A stretch of DNA of 64,000 nucleotides, from contig NC_134013.1 in NCBI RefSeq assembly GCF_040712315.1, positions 2,267,001-2,331,000 on the forward strand. The letters are read 5' to 3'. The position numbers and the translations under genes are program-made. Below, one piece after another: positions 41,201 through 55,000 of the stretch. Below the pieces are notes generated by a model that had not been told where the DNA came from, made no database searches, and saw nothing but the letters and a program-made list of their open reading frames with translations. The number at the start of each line of letters is the position of its first letter. Position 1 is the first letter of the stretch. Origin of the DNA: Castanea sativa. Its lineage: Eukaryota > Streptophyta > Magnoliopsida > Fagales > Fagaceae.

Positions 41201-44200
41201 AAAGGAAATTAACAGAAAGATATGATTAATATCATGCAATTTGCATAAATTCTACTTGTGGAGTAAAACATCCATGAGATTGCTCAACTTTTTCTCTCAT
41301 TAAGTACCACTACTACTTGTTATGATATATTTTGATGGAAATTAAATTACTGAAAGTGCCAAGCCTAGAAATTTTTTAGACAGGATGAGTAAATCAACCT
41401 GTTAAGTTTTGTCAGTCTATTCTTTGGTGGTTGGGGGGGGGGAGGGCGCATACATACATATATGACTTTAAATCAAAGTTTTGTTCAACTCAAAATTCAG
41501 TAAGCCAAGGCCTTCTTGTCATAGAGTTTGGATTGATTAAAACAGATGCCCATTTCTCTTAAATAAACATGACCTTAAATTATATGATCCAGTTTATAGT
41601 CATTTTTTCTCTTCTCATTATCATAGAATTTGCATTGATTAAAACAGATGCCCATTTCTCTTAAAGAAGCATGACTTTGTATTATATGATCCAGTATATA
41701 GTCATTTTTTCACTTCTCATTACTAAAGAGGATTCACACTAGAGTTTCATTCATCTTTGTCCCAGATGCATTATGCACTTAGGGCATCTTTGGTAGACTG
41801 TAATAGGCGTTATAATGTAATAGTTATTCCTATGATTTAGTTATTCTTTAGTTTAGTTATGTTTTTATTACAAGGAATAATCATTCTTTATGAATAGCTA
41901 TTCTTCAAAATGAGGAATAACTATTCCTCTTTAAAAAGTTGTATTAGCTATTCTTTAGTAAGCGCAATAATTTCAAAACTTAATATATTTCCAAATAAAC
42001 AAACTTTCCATATATATCTAACAATTATAAAAATAAAAAATCATAAAAAATAACACAAATCTCTCTTAAATTTAAAAATAACAATTTTTAAGGAGATATA
42101 ATTGTATGATTAAGAAATTTCCTAAAATAAATGTTAAGTTTCATTCTAATGTTATAACTCATAACAAAACTAATGAATAGCTTTAGTTATTACATTACAA
42201 CACATTTTATTCCTAATAATAAAGACTACAATTCCTATCGTAATCCTTATTCAGTATACCAAACGTACCCTTACTCAAAACAAAATGCAGCCAAGTCAAA
42301 AGTTCACTGATTCAAATGATTATTTACTTATTTGGGAGCAGGGGAGTGGAAATGACTAAATATACCACTCAAGGCAAGATTATTGTTCTCCAAATCACAA
42401 CTAATAAGTTTGAACAGGGTTAACTATTAAGCATGGAAGCAATTGGCTGCAATCCAGCCTGAAATCGTTCTCATGATACCACAATTTATTCTTGCTGTGA
42501 TAGTCTACACAAGCTGAGATATATTCTGGGTACCTCTTTTACTTAATGCAACCACAGACTATCATGGGTGTCTTTTATGATGATGGCAAAGGAAATACAG
42601 AATTCAAGGAAGGGGTAACTTCAGACAAAATTCTCATTTGAAATGCAATACATGAGAAAAAGCATTGAGACAAGTTTCCAGCATCTTGATTTGCCACTTT
42701 CCTATAAAATTTGTGTAGAATCCTAGCATGTAAGGCAAGTATTGTTAAATGTCTAAAAATTTAATAAGTTGATAGGATAAGGCAGCATGAGAGGCTGAGT
42801 TCATGGAAATTTGTCTCCAGCATATAGCAGGATCATATTCAAGTTCTGAAGAAGGTTGCTTCCCTCTTCACAGTGCAGTCTAACATAAAAAAAGTAATAA
42901 AAAAAAGGGTCAGAGGAGCACTATGCTTCGATCCTTTTGACAAGAGAATTCGCTCTTGCCTTATATAGAGATGAATACATTTTGGGAAGGTTATGAAGTA
43001 GGTCCCCTTAGAAATATCATTGATGAAAGACAGACTGAAGTTGTTCTGCAGAAGAAATATCGCATAAAGACGACACATTAAATGTTTTAACTTTGCTACT
43101 TCAGATCATCTCTGGAAAATGATAGAATAATCATTCAAGATGAACTTCTGCTCCTATGGGAACTGATAGAATGACCATTCTATTTCTAGTCGCTACTAGA
43201 TAATTGTTACAAGAAGTTCCCATGCTGACAACAGTGCTAGTGTCTCAACTTTATTTTGTTTTCACATAGATAACTGATAATGTTCAGGGTAAAAACAAGA
43301 TAAAGGACACATTCAAGATTATAAGACAAATGAACTTGACATTGACATGAAGGGGGAAAAAAGATGACAAAAATGAACATACCTGGTGAAACAGACCCCA
43401 TCATAAGATAGGATGTTATATTAGCATCAACCACAAAAGCGACACGTGCATGGGCAGAAATGGGCCCATTGTTTTCTTTCTCCAAAACATCTCCTTGTTG
43501 AGCAACATCACCGTCAACAAAAATGTTTGCTGAGTCTAGACTAGCACTAGAACCATCTTCATCACTAAGAGTAGCCCTAAGAGAGCTAGCAATGCTTGTA
43601 TCTTGAAGAACAGATGCTGGATCAATTACTTTTACTGCCCATCCCAGTCGACATGCAAAAGATGCAGCAGCCTGCAGCTGCAAAAGGTCAGCCTGTAGAG
43701 TAGTTGCCAATTCAGCAACAGTTGCATTCTCACTTGAAACAACAAAAACTGCATACAGCAACCTAAATGATAGATTACAAGTGTTAGGATCCCATACATA
43801 ACCCATTTCTTTTATCTATAAAAAAAAAAAAATTAACTGGTTGCAGAAAACACTCAATTGACAGAAAATATCTGAATATTAGAACGACTGCCTTACTCCT
43901 CGATAGGATCTTCATAGGACTGCTCCCTGTTGGAAACAAACCCTTCAAGCCTGGAAACTGAACAACCATGACCATTATCATTAACATTGTGGACTCACAA
44001 AAATCCCCACAGAAGAGTTTCAAATGAAGAGGATGAATCGTTCTTAAACTATTATTATTAAACTTATCTTATATTTCACCACTCCAATCAACACATAGAA
44101 GTGTTAAGAGGAAGAAACTTTGACCCACTTTCCAAACTGTCTCAGCTTACAGCCTAAGTACAAATCATAGAAAGTACTCATCATAACTTCTTTTTTTTGG

Positions 44201-47200
44201 GTGATTTTCACATGCACCTAATGAGTTTTGAACCCATGACCATATGAGGCAGATGTCATTGGCATCACTTATGATAATGTAAAATAATGTAATCTAGACA
44301 TTAATTGCCCTTATCATTTATCAAAAACACATATATAAATAACATAAAATAGAAGAAGAAAGCATGCCATAAAGCAAAGCAAAAAAATCCACTATATGCT
44401 ATTCCTAGGTATAAATTTAATTAGTTCATTAAGTAGACATCAAATATATATACTCAGCTAGCTAAGCTTCACCAGAAGTCCACACAACCATGCCCTTTAT
44501 AGAAATCTTTTGTTGGTTACCTCAATTAGAAAGGATTTCACAGCCAAAAAAGAACACATGATTTCTTAATTTGAATGTGAAAAGGTTTTTTTTTTTTGGA
44601 TAAGTTCATTTGTACATAGCAGTGCTTTGAAGATTTCATTCTTTTAATCTTCTTTAGGGGAAGGTCAGGTTATGCAACCGAATAACAAGCCACCCATGCT
44701 TTTATTATAAAATAAGACATAGGGATGAAGACTTTCATGCCAACAGAAAGCTAACCTTCCAGAATTACTATATAATTTGAAGAAAATTCACAAGTCATTG
44801 ACTTGCAATTAATGATAACAGAAACAATAAGAACAAAATGAAAGCCTAGAGAGATAAAAGAAAGGAAAAAAAAAATTAAATAACTTTTGGCTTTGGCGCA
44901 TGCTTCAGCTAAGTGAATCCATATAGAATTTAAGGTATAAAAAACTAGTGAAACCAATGACAAAAAAAAGAAACTGTAAATATATCCAATGTACCTTTAA
45001 AACGGTCATCAGGATAAACAGGGACATCGAAGTATATCAACCCTCGTCTGAAGAGACCCTTTACAATATCAGGATCAAACAAAATAAATGAATTTGCTTC
45101 CTCCTTACAGACTTTATCAATTGTTGCCATTTCTTCTTCTGAGAGTTTCTATAAAAAGAAGGAAAAGTTAGTAAGTTCACATCAATCACCAAGTGCTTGC
45201 CCCAAAAGCACATAAACAGAGATACTTCTTGTGTGACTGAACTCCCAATGAAATCAAAGGAGATTATTTCGGTAGAAATTCCTAAGAATTCAATGGTAAG
45301 AAAAAGGATTATTAAGAACCTCACCTTAAATTCTTCTAGAGTAAAGTTTACAAGACAAACTCCCCACCATGGTTCAATTGCAAAATCTACAGGTTGCGTA
45401 GGTAACATTTCCTTTGCAATTGACTTGTTCAGCTTCCACATAATTTTCTGGATAGCTCCAAAACAGTAAATAATAGGTAAGATAATAATGTATAGTCCAT
45501 CTGAAAGCAAATGACTTATGATACCAGCATAAGGCAAAATACATGAAACTGAAGACATTTTTGCACAATAAGATGCCCATCTTTAATACATATACTTAAC
45601 TGATATTAGATAACACTATAACACTAATCAAGCACAACTAAATGAAAATATCCTCATAAACAATATGGTTCCATTTGGATATGAGGATTTAAAATCAAGA
45701 GATTTGAACAAACCATTCATAATATTTGTGTAGTCAAATTGAAGAAAGATTGGTAGTATAAATAGTTTGATATGAATTTAACAAGACGTGATAATTTAAG
45801 CTTAGAGGATTTTGATCTAACAAAAAAACTTGTAATGTCATGGATTTGAAATAATATTTTATAGCTAATCATTTCAAATTCGCATATTAGTAAAGTTTAA
45901 ACCCATCCATAAATTTCATCAACAGAAAAATTAATCCCTTTCATACTTTATTGAAGTGATTTAAACTAAAAATTGAAATCCAAATCCTTCTCTTTTGATA
46001 CTTCCATCCAAATGAACCATATCAGAATTCAATTAATTTACAAATGGAAGCTTTATTAAGACTGAAATTGCAAGGAGATGAAAAGAGATCCGTGCTATAG
46101 AGGAAAAAATTGTGAAATGGATAGTTGAAGTTTAGAACATAATAATTTTGATAAGTAAGCTTAGAACATAATAATTATGGCTAGTGCTGCTAGTCCACTT
46201 AAAAAGCATTAATAAAGAATTATCTATCTTTGAGTTCCATTGGTTTCTCTTAAAGGAACCTATATTATAACTCATGTAAAAAGTAACATCCATATCATGT
46301 TAGTAACATATGTGCACGTTACTGAAACCTTATGATACAAATTAACATTGTGTGTGTAAACACAAATATCCGTAAACATACAAGCAAACCTATCCACTAC
46401 CTTAGATCTGCACTTGTTCATGATATCAATGAATTCATTTCTTCCGATTCCAGTAAGCCGCAAAGCATCGGCAGCGCTGAAATTTGGGATGCTGTCATAA
46501 GGTTGCTCTACAAATGATAAGGACAACCATCAACCATATCAAATAATAAGCAGGTATCTCCAAAATGGGCATAAGCAAATTTGAAGGTAAATGATGCATA
46601 AATACAAACAAAGGCACATATGCACACGTAACCATGATAAGTAACCGAGAGTTGACAACCAAACAATGAAGAGATAAAGGCAAGTTAGATTTACAATACA
46701 TACTATTGTTCTAATAATGGAAAACTGAAAAGTAAAGAATAAGGATATACTGACAGATCAAGGGTGAATAAAATAAAATTTTGAAAAAAAAAAAGGGAAC
46801 AAAAACATTTAAACTCAAAGAAACAGTTAGTATATTCCATGTATGCCTGACTCCACAAAAGGAAATAATCGTGATGCTCATGATTAGAAGAGTACCAAGA
46901 CTATGTGAAACATACATCAGCTTGATGTTATTATCTTAAGAAGGTAAACTGACTACAGACTAACAGGATTTCAAGCAGGAAAATTTTCTCTCTTCCCCCC
47001 ACCCCGACCCCCAATATTTTTCTGACATGATGTTGAATACAGAATTAGTAAAAGCCCATAGAAGGATTAAAAATTGTGATTCCAGTGGAACTGTTAAAAT
47101 AATATGGCTAAGTAACTAAATTCACCGTTTCCTATGAGTTTAAACTTTTAGGATAAGCAGAAGTTTATTAAAACTTTATATGAACAACTAATCTAGCAGA

Positions 47201-49332
47201 TCAGTTCTGCCAAATGTAGCTTCAGTGAGAAAATCTTTATCAATGAAGTTAGCAGTTCATTGGTATATGAGAAGTTGTAGGTGATATTAATTGGAAGGGA
47301 GGCTGATAATGATGCATGTGACATGATGTGAGAAAACTCCTTTATTGTAAGCAAGTAAAAGTACGAACAATAATGATAGCTGCAAATTGCAGCAAAACTG
47401 TATCAGATTTGTTAAAGAAGGTAACCTCTTACCATTTCTCATAACCTCAAATATCATATCACAGTAATATCTGAAAGGCGATATCCTCATCACACGGCAA
47501 ACATACTCAGCAAGGTGATAGGGAAATAGCTGAAAATAACAAAATCAACATGTAAACTGCATAAATCTTATTTTTTGAAGAAGATAATAGAAGCAACATC
47601 TCTAAGTCAATAAGCTAACTGGTTATATGGAAGACTTTATTTGCACAAAGTAAGCCAACATGTAATCCTCCATTTAATTTTAATTTTTTTTCTAATCATG
47701 AATCAGTAACATTAGCTATTTCTTTTTATTGATAAGCTATGCATGCACCCAATGGGTCTTAAACCAATGACCTCACCTCCATCCCATTATTATACGAGGA
47801 ATTGTCGTTTGAGCTAGAAGTCAATGGCATAGTAACATAAGCTTGCAACATAAACAAATTTTTTGGACACTACAATAAGCAAAAATCCAACAAAAGGATT
47901 TTTTTTTTTTAAAAGATCATATCACACGCACCGCTAGATTCTTTCGCAAGTAACGCATCATATCTTCATAATATTCACTTTCTTTGCATATTTTGCGAGC
48001 AAAAGAAGTATTCCATAGGAGTCTTTTCTTTATGCAATGTTCAATTATCCTGCACTCATGGAAGGAAAAAAGGTCATTTCAAAAGAAAATCAAATAACTC
48101 GTTCAAGAAGGTCAAAAGGAAAAGAATAAAATATAACAAATGGTGCAGAATTGTCAAAGTAACAAAAGTAAAAATTTCACTCCACTAGAATAGCTTCTAT
48201 AAACTAAAAAATCCAACAAGTCTATCAACATGCTTAAATAATTAAACTTAAGTTTCTTTTTAGCAGCTGTAATAGTCAGTGTATTGATTTCTCCTCACAG
48301 TAATGGATTTACATTTTCTACGAAAGAGGTTCAAAGCTTAATCATTTTTATTTTTTTCATTCTATGCTTGATCAGACTAGACCCTTACAATTGATCTCAT
48401 GTTATTCTCTGTTAGATTTGTTTGAGAGTATTGTAATCTAAGATGTTGATTGTATTCCTCCCATTGAACACCCCTGTATACTTGGGAGTTTTTCTTCATT
48501 AATGAAGCTCGTTGTTTATACAAAAAAAAATATTCAATGTCAAAACCTTTGCCGCTCAGTTATTCACTGATTTTTTTTCTGATTCTTAAGGGATGCCCAG
48601 AAAGCATTGGTTATGAATAGAATACATGTCGAATCCTACATATAATACTGTACAAACCAATTTAGAAAGAAAACTTTGCCTGAAATGAATAATGAATAAT
48701 AAAACAAATGGTAATGGACCTAACCAGACATCTCGAAGTGCATACATTTGTTTCAGGATAACAAACTTCAGAAATCCCTAGAGCATCTACAGCTCAAGCC
48801 TTTGCCACTAGCAAACTTCAAACTGTACCTCAAAAATGCTCGTGCTCGTTTTGGATTATCTTAGTTTCATTGCCTTATTGAGCTTATAAAAAATAAGCTA
48901 GGCAAAAGTACAGCTATACCTAGAAAAGCTAACATATTAAAGAGTTGTATGTGTTTAGTTAGCTTATTTGCTTATGTACAACTTTCTAAAACCGCGATGT
49001 TTCTAAATACATCTATACTTCCCGGTCCACACTAACGACCCTGATTAGTCTATTGATGATCCATAACCCGACCCTCATAGTTTTTGTCATTTTCACACAA
49101 TTAACAATTTCTCGCCATCTAAAAACCAAAAAAAATCAACAACTACTTTTTTTTTTCTTCGAAAAAGCGCAAAATGTAGCATTAAGTTCTACAGTAACTG
49201 CTACCTTCTATGCCATTCTTCCTTAGAAGAAAGCGTGGCTTGAAGTCGTTTCGGGAGGTTTTCCCACGGGCATTCTTCCTTGATCGCTTTCAATATCAAT
49301 TGCTCCTCAATCGTAGCCGGAGCGTGCTGCAT
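38273..49332 (-). CDS. FAM91-family protein (FAM91A1 homologue)
   Basis: I traced ten coding exons with phase conserved: 49332-49205, 48049-47932, 47529-47433, 46507-46401, 45447-45325, 45148-44995, 43957-43897, 43762-43383, 41195-39602, 38519-38273. Total 3009 bp, 1002 aa, similar to the single Arabidopsis FAM91 protein. The N-terminal FAM91 domain begins [20 protein letters not shown] and includes [20 protein letters not shown] and [16 protein letters not shown]. After a variable acidic linker the C-terminal FAM91 domain includes [20 protein letters not shown] and [20 protein letters not shown]. No membrane segment or signal peptide was seen. In animals FAM91A1 works with WDR11 and TBC1D23 in endosome-to-Golgi vesicle capture; the plant role is inferred from homology. 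The largest exon (1594 bp) carries most of the C-terminal half. An acceptor at 49340, seven bases before the ATG, implies a spliced 5' UTR. Confidence 0.94.
38845..38947 (+). mobile_element. Short retroposon-like repeat with poly(A) tail
   Basis: GGTGCAGTTAGTTGCCCATA, then GAGTCCAAAGAGCTCTTCTT, ending in TTATCC and about 17 A. Same family as 10150-10222. In the last intron of FAM91, antisense to the gene. Confidence 0.55.
41519..41722. repeat. 102-bp tandem duplication
   Basis: Units 41519-41620 and 41621-41722 both begin TCATAGA(G/A)TTTG and contain AAAACAGATGCCCATTTCTC and ATTATATGATCCAGT. In FAM91 intron 8. Confidence 0.9.
41782..42270. mobile_element. PIF/Harbinger (Tourist)-like MITE
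   Basis: The left end GGGCATCTTTGGTAGACTG and the reverse complement of the right end GGGTACGTTTGGTATACTG form terminal inverted repeats. Both sides are flanked by TTA (41779-41781 and 42271-42273), the 3-bp target-site duplication typical of PIF/Harbinger. 489 bp, AT-rich, no transposase. In FAM91 intron 8. Confidence 0.82.
44190..44275 (-). mobile_element. SINE-like copy B
   Basis: On minus: CCTCATATGGTCATGGGTTC, AAAACTCATTAGGTGCATGT, then an A-rich end. GGGTTCAAAACTC is a good match to a Pol III B box. In FAM91 intron 6, same orientation as the gene. Confidence 0.55.
45667..46018. mobile_element. MITE-like element in FAM91 intron 4
   Basis: The left end GGTTCCATTTGGAT and the reverse complement of the right end GGTTCATTTGGATGGA are inverted partners. 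The palindromic ATAT on each side prevents an exact call of the target-site duplication (TA or a TAT-type). About 350 bp and AT-rich, with no transposase. Confidence 0.65.
47092..47175 (+). mobile_element. Possible TRIM-family solo LTR
   Basis: Starts TGTTAAAATAATATGGCTAAG and continues with AAATTCACCG, AGTTTAAACTTTTAGGATAA, the same layout as the TRIM LTRs in ISA3 introns. There is no adjoining primer-binding site or second LTR. In FAM91 intron 3's neighbourhood (intron between 47433 and 46507). Confidence 0.45.
47721..47830 (-). mobile_element. SINE-like copy C
   Basis: On minus: GGAGGTGAGGTCATTGGTTT, AAGACCCATTGGGTGCATGC, then TTATCAATAAAAAG. Shares the order of motifs with copies A, B and D. 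In FAM91 intron 2. Confidence 0.55.
48390..48530 (+). mobile_element. Possible LINE 3' end
   Basis: CCTGTATACTTGGGAGTTTT, then TTAATGAAGCTCGTT, ending TTTATAC plus an A run. This resembles 3' ends of plant LINEs but has no coding sequence. In FAM91 intron 1, antisense. Confidence 0.3.
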
Positions 49333-52017
49333 TTTTCTTCTACACACACACCAAAAAAAAAATCACTTTAACCTAATTCCACTTCCCTGAAACACAAAAT
49401 TCAATTTCCACCAAAATCGAAAGCCAATTCAGCCAAATTTTCAACTAAATTTCACTCACAAACAACACGATTTGGCAATATTGTGTTATGGCATAACTGA
49501 ATTTAGATCACAAGCATCAATGTAGCTAAAGTGTTTGATAATTGTATGATTTTTTTTTTTTTTTTTTGGAAAGCAATAGTTGAATTATTCAAGAGTAGAA
49601 ACCAAAAATGGAAATGAATTAATAGCTGAAAGAATTGGAAAAAATTGGAGCACCTGATCGTGGATTAAACTGTGTCGTTTTGATTTTGTTTTGAAATTTG
49701 GGTGGGTTTTGGCTATGGAATTGCGCACGAGATCTGAGAAAGAAGAAGCGTAAACGCTGAAATTTATTACAATGCTTCTGTCACGACGACAGTGCGTGTC
49801 TAAGTTGTCATAATTGTGGTCGTTGGACCCGTTTTGATTTTGCCCCGACCCGTTGTGGTTGAGGCCGTGTTTGATGCAGTCGGTCAAAATTTTATAGAAG
49901 TCCTGGGCGAGTGTGCATTGCAGAGTGATGCGAAACGACACCGTGTTACATACTATAATGAAAGTGAGGGAAAAGTTAATGGATGTCATTTTTTTTTTCT
50001 TTGAGAAACCAATGGATATCGTAATTAAGAGTATTGTTTATCAAAAATCATAATTAAGAGTATTGGTTTTCCAAATATTTTTATAAACTTTTTATAGAAA
50101 AATATATATATAACTGATTTTAAAAAAAAAATTTATATTTTCCATAAAAGCAGTATCAAACATTTCTTAAAATAATCCATTAGCAAATGCTATAAGGTTC
50201 TTAACACCATTAACTTTCCTTTTATACATACACACACAACAACCATTATATATTATAGGACAAGACTTAGGTATAGTATTTATGTGTCATTCTTTACGTT
50301 ATTCTTTTAAGATTTTGCCATGTGGATTTTTCTTCATGAATAAAATTGTATTTTTTTTTTAATTAAGTAGTTACATGGTTGAATCTTAAGAGATGAACCT
50401 AAGGAACAACATTTAAGATATTGTACTTAAGTTTTGTCCTATATTATATATACACATTATTTTCACACAAAAACTTCATAACAATTTGAGTTGTTAAGTT
50501 GTTATTGATTCTCATTCAAGTAAAATGTTGATACATTATTCCACCTCACCCTATTTATCAAGATCCTATCTAACACAAGTTAATATGATGTTTGTTTTTT
50601 AATCTTGTTTAACTGATACCCAGTAGTTAAGTCGAAGGTGACTGGCATTTGATTTTGGTAGACAATAGGTTTAAGAACTTCTCACCACACAAGATTAGGT
50701 TAACACCAAATCGAATTCGATTCAGCCCATGATCACTCCTATTAGTCACGCATTCGACCCATTTCATTAATGGGATTAAAATTAAGTATGGGAATACATA
50801 GATTAGAGGATCATTTTCATTAATTGACCCAACTTTTCAGTCATTCATCTACCTCGTCATGACCAATTTTTCCAGTTTGGGGAAAATAAATAACCTTTGC
50901 TCCCAAATCCCTTTAAGCTTTGAGTGTGACACTCACCTTTAATTAGTATTGTTTTATTTGTAAGCCCATTGGTTGTGTAATACTTAACCCTTAGAAAGCA
51001 TTTGAGGTTATAAAGAAAACCTTAACAAAGGTTGTGAATAAGTCAAGTTGTTTATGAAAAACTTGAGGACTTTGAAAAAAAAAAGCTTGCTTAATGTTTA
51101 TATATGTAGCAAACAAATCAAACTCAAGCCCAAGTTTAGGCTCGAACAAGTTAAGCTCAAACTTAATAATGTTTTTGTGAACAAGCTCATGAATACGATG
51201 TTCAATTAAATTATATATAATAATTATTATTTATAATAGATTCATTTGATATTAAATTATTATTATTAATAGTATATTTGTAATAAAAATTCATAAATTT
51301 GTAAAAGGGTAAACACTTTTAATCACGATTTTACTATATATAGGAAAATAATAACTTAATTAAACAACTTATAAACAAGCTCGAGTTTGTTTAAAAAAAA
51401 GAAACAAAACTTGAACATATAATATTTTTTTGATAATGAGCCTAAATTCACATTGCATTCGAAATAGAAAATAAACAAACATGAACTTTTAAAACTTTGG
51501 TGTATTTCTTTACAATCCTATTTTCAATCCCAAAATATTTATAATCACTCTTGGGTCTAACCACGGTCAAACTTCACCACCCTAGAGTGGTCCACCCAAT
51601 TCCAGTCAAAGAACTACAAAAAACACATACATAGTTCGTATAGCCGTATACATATACATGCAAAAAAAAAAAAAAAAAAAAAAAACCCGAGAGGGAAAGG
51701 GTTAAAACTATTATAAACCTCACAAAAGAACACTAATAGCCGACCAGACACACAATACCATACCCAGCCGCCTTGCTAGACTTTGGCCCTGCTTTTGGTT
51801 TATTACCCAAACCTTATATTTTTTTTGTTTCCTTCTTTTATTTAAATTTTAACACCGCCACCGTCAACACGTTGTAAGTCTTTTACCTCTCTCTCTCTCT
51901 CTTTCTCTGTGTCTCAGTGCGTGTTTTTATTTTTTGAAAAACTCAGGATTACATCGTATTCATTGTAACACACTGACGCCTTGTTTCATAGGATTTTGTT
52001 CGGAATTGCTTGATTCC
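49333..52017. promoter_or_regulatory. Divergent intergenic region between FAM91 and QTRT1
   Basis: Holds the 5' leaders of both genes. On the FAM91 side, a likely UTR intron runs from about 49651 (minus-strand donor, GATCAG|GTGCTC) to the acceptor at 49340. On the QTRT1 side, a CT repeat (51889-51910) lies in the probable leader about 110 bp before the ATG. The middle (50000-51500) is AT-rich without genes. No bidirectional promoter element can be assigned by eye. Confidence 0.5.
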
Positions 52018-55000
52018 ATGGCTCTTCGTTTCGAGGTATGCCTTGCTATTTACCTTGTTCACATTATAATTTATGAGTTCCATACTAACACATAGACACA
52101 GAGATATGTTTCAAACAGTAGGATAAGGCAACTTTGTAGTTTAAGTTTGGCCAATTTAAGGTTGTTTAGGTTATGTATTTTGTGTTGTATAGTCCAAAGT
52201 AGAATCTGCAGGCAGACTAGAGGTCCATTATAAACAATGTTGATTGTTTTTATTTGCTAATTTGGTTCATTATAAACAAATGCTGATTGCTATTTCTTAC
52301 TGTTTGGTACATTGTTATTTGCTAATTTTAGATTCTAGGTAGGTTCAATCGCGCTCGTGCAGCTCAACTAACTCTCCCTCATTTTGTGTGCCAAACGCCC
52401 TTGTTTATGCCCGTCGGTACTCAAGGTTAGAGTTTGTACTATCTTATGTGTTCCATAGAAATTTTAGTTCATCAAGAATGTTGTTTATTTTATCTTGCTC
52501 TATTAGAACAAAAGATCATTAAGTTAGTTTAGATAGTAATATATCATGGCGCTGCACTATAACAACAATAACAACAACCAAACCATAGTTTCAAAATGTT
52601 GGGGTTGGCCATGGATCTTTAACAGACTGCTAAGGGTCGGCCACATGTATTTTTTTTTTTTCCACCATTCTATTTTATCTAAAATCATACTATCAGGTTA
52701 CTCACTTAATCAACACGTCCCCTTTTTATTGCTTCTATTAATGTTATTTTTAACCTTCCTCTACTTAATGAACTTCAATTGAATGATGCATTCACTAGGG
52801 ATTGAGTACTTTTCAAAGGTGGGAGAAGGCAATTTCCCATTTTTGTAACCAATAGGCCCAGGTGACCTCCAATGGGGGGAGAAAGTAATAAATTTTCATA
52901 TCAACTTCCTTTTTAAATTTTGGCTGTCATTTTACCTTATAATTTGACAAATCACTGGTACTGTTCCTAAGTTGAATATGAAAAGAAAAAAGGTGCTCAT
53001 TAACATTTCATTCAATTGATGAATCATATGCCAGCACTGGACATTGATTCTTTCTCTTCCATAAAAGTTGAAGTTAGTTCTTTTAGTGCTAGGCCATATA
53101 GTTGTTGATTAATATGTTTTTTAGTAGAGCGGTTATAATACACAATAATACTTTCATCATTTGACCTAGCATGCATACATGCAGACATGGTCACCCACTT
53201 CTGTTCTATGTAAGATTTTATTACATCACTAAGGTTTTAATGGTTGCAGGGACTATTAAAGGGTTGGCAACGAACCAGCTTGAGGAGATTGGATGCCAAA
53301 TAATACTGGGGAATACATACCATTTGGCGCTCCGTCCTACTTCTGAACTTATTGATGAATTGGGGGGTCTTCACCAATTCATGAACTGGCCAAGAGCATT
53401 ACTCACAGATTCCGGTGGCTTTCAAATGGTTGTCTTTTAAGATATGTTATATCAATTTGAAATTAAATCAAATGTATTTTCTTTTTGCTATTGGTCATGC
53501 GATTTGTGGTGTCCTAGTTATTCTGGGGTCTACTTGTACATATTACTAATGAGTTGGTAGGGGACAATTAAAGTTGTCATATGTAAAGAGAAAGACAACA
53601 AACCATGTTCCTTAAGGCAGTGAGAGAGGCATTGAGATTTATAGAAAAGGATATGGCATCGTTCAGTTATGCAAAATTTTCTATGTTATCAGCCCTAAGT
53701 AGTTGGGATAGAGGCTTTGATGAGTTGAGTTAGTTACATTTAACAATTTAGGACATGTATGATCTTTCCATTTATCTGTTACTGTAACATGGGGAGTGTG
53801 AAAATAAGTGAAATAACTGAATCCTAGAGTCTTAGACAATGTACTGGTGGCAATTAGGTCTAACTCTAATGACATATTCTCTCCTTATAAGAAAAATGTG
53901 GAGGATGAGGTCGTGGGTCCAATAACCTCCAGGTTCTTATATAATTACCAATGAATGTTCTTATCTCATATATAGTTACGAATAACCTCTAGGTTTAATA
54001 ATGAGCTCTAGTCTAATTGGACCTAGAGGTTTAATAATGTCCAATAACCTCTAGGTTTAATAATGATAAATTGGACATAGGGAATAGATACTGATAAACT
54101 CAGAAGGTTTATAAAGTTTGCATCTAATGTGCATGCAACTGGTCGCAACATTTGATGCTGAATGTGCGTTCCACAGGGAAACAAAGGCTCTTGTTGTTCT
54201 GAACTCATATTTTTACTTATAGACTCCTGTAGCATGGTTACCCTTGTTCTTATCTTCTGCCTCCTCTATTATGTAAACTAGTTACAAAGAGATACATGAA
54301 TTAGAGAAACTGTCTCCAACACCTGCCATTGAACTGATATATTGACAGCATCCTAGTAGAAACACAGTATAAATATTGTTTGAAATAAAAATTCAATCAA
54401 ATTTAAACTTATTAAAAAGAAACAATTGACTTTATGGATGCATAAAATGGATAAAACAGGTAATGCTAAGTGATGCAAAAAAATTTATGACAAATTTTGA
54501 AGATAAGGACAGAAGCCCCTTAGTTGTGGTGAGGTTTATGTGAACGTTTTTAATATCACAAACTTCATTCCTTAGTGAGTATTTAGTGCTGCATCATGGT
54601 CTCTTAACATCTTGTTGTTATGAATTTTTACATAATGATTTTCATTGCAAGAGCAACACTAGAAATCATTTTTGGTTTATTTTCCACATTGCAACAAAAC
54701 AAGGAAGAATAAGTCATATTCCCCAAAATATTTTCTATGGAAAACGAATGGAGCCTTTGTTTGTTACTGTTTTGGTAATCACATCTTTCATTGTTCTACT
54801 TATGGTATAGCTAACTTTGGTTTATGATGTATGCGGTTAAAGCTCATAATTTTTTTGCTGATGTTTTCAGGTGTCATTATTGCATTTGGCTGACATCACT
54901 GAAAAGGGCGTTACATTTCAGGTACCTTTTAATATATATGGTTAAAGTTTGTAACGTGGTTCTTGTTGAAATGTGATGGTTTACTAGATCGGCTTTTATT

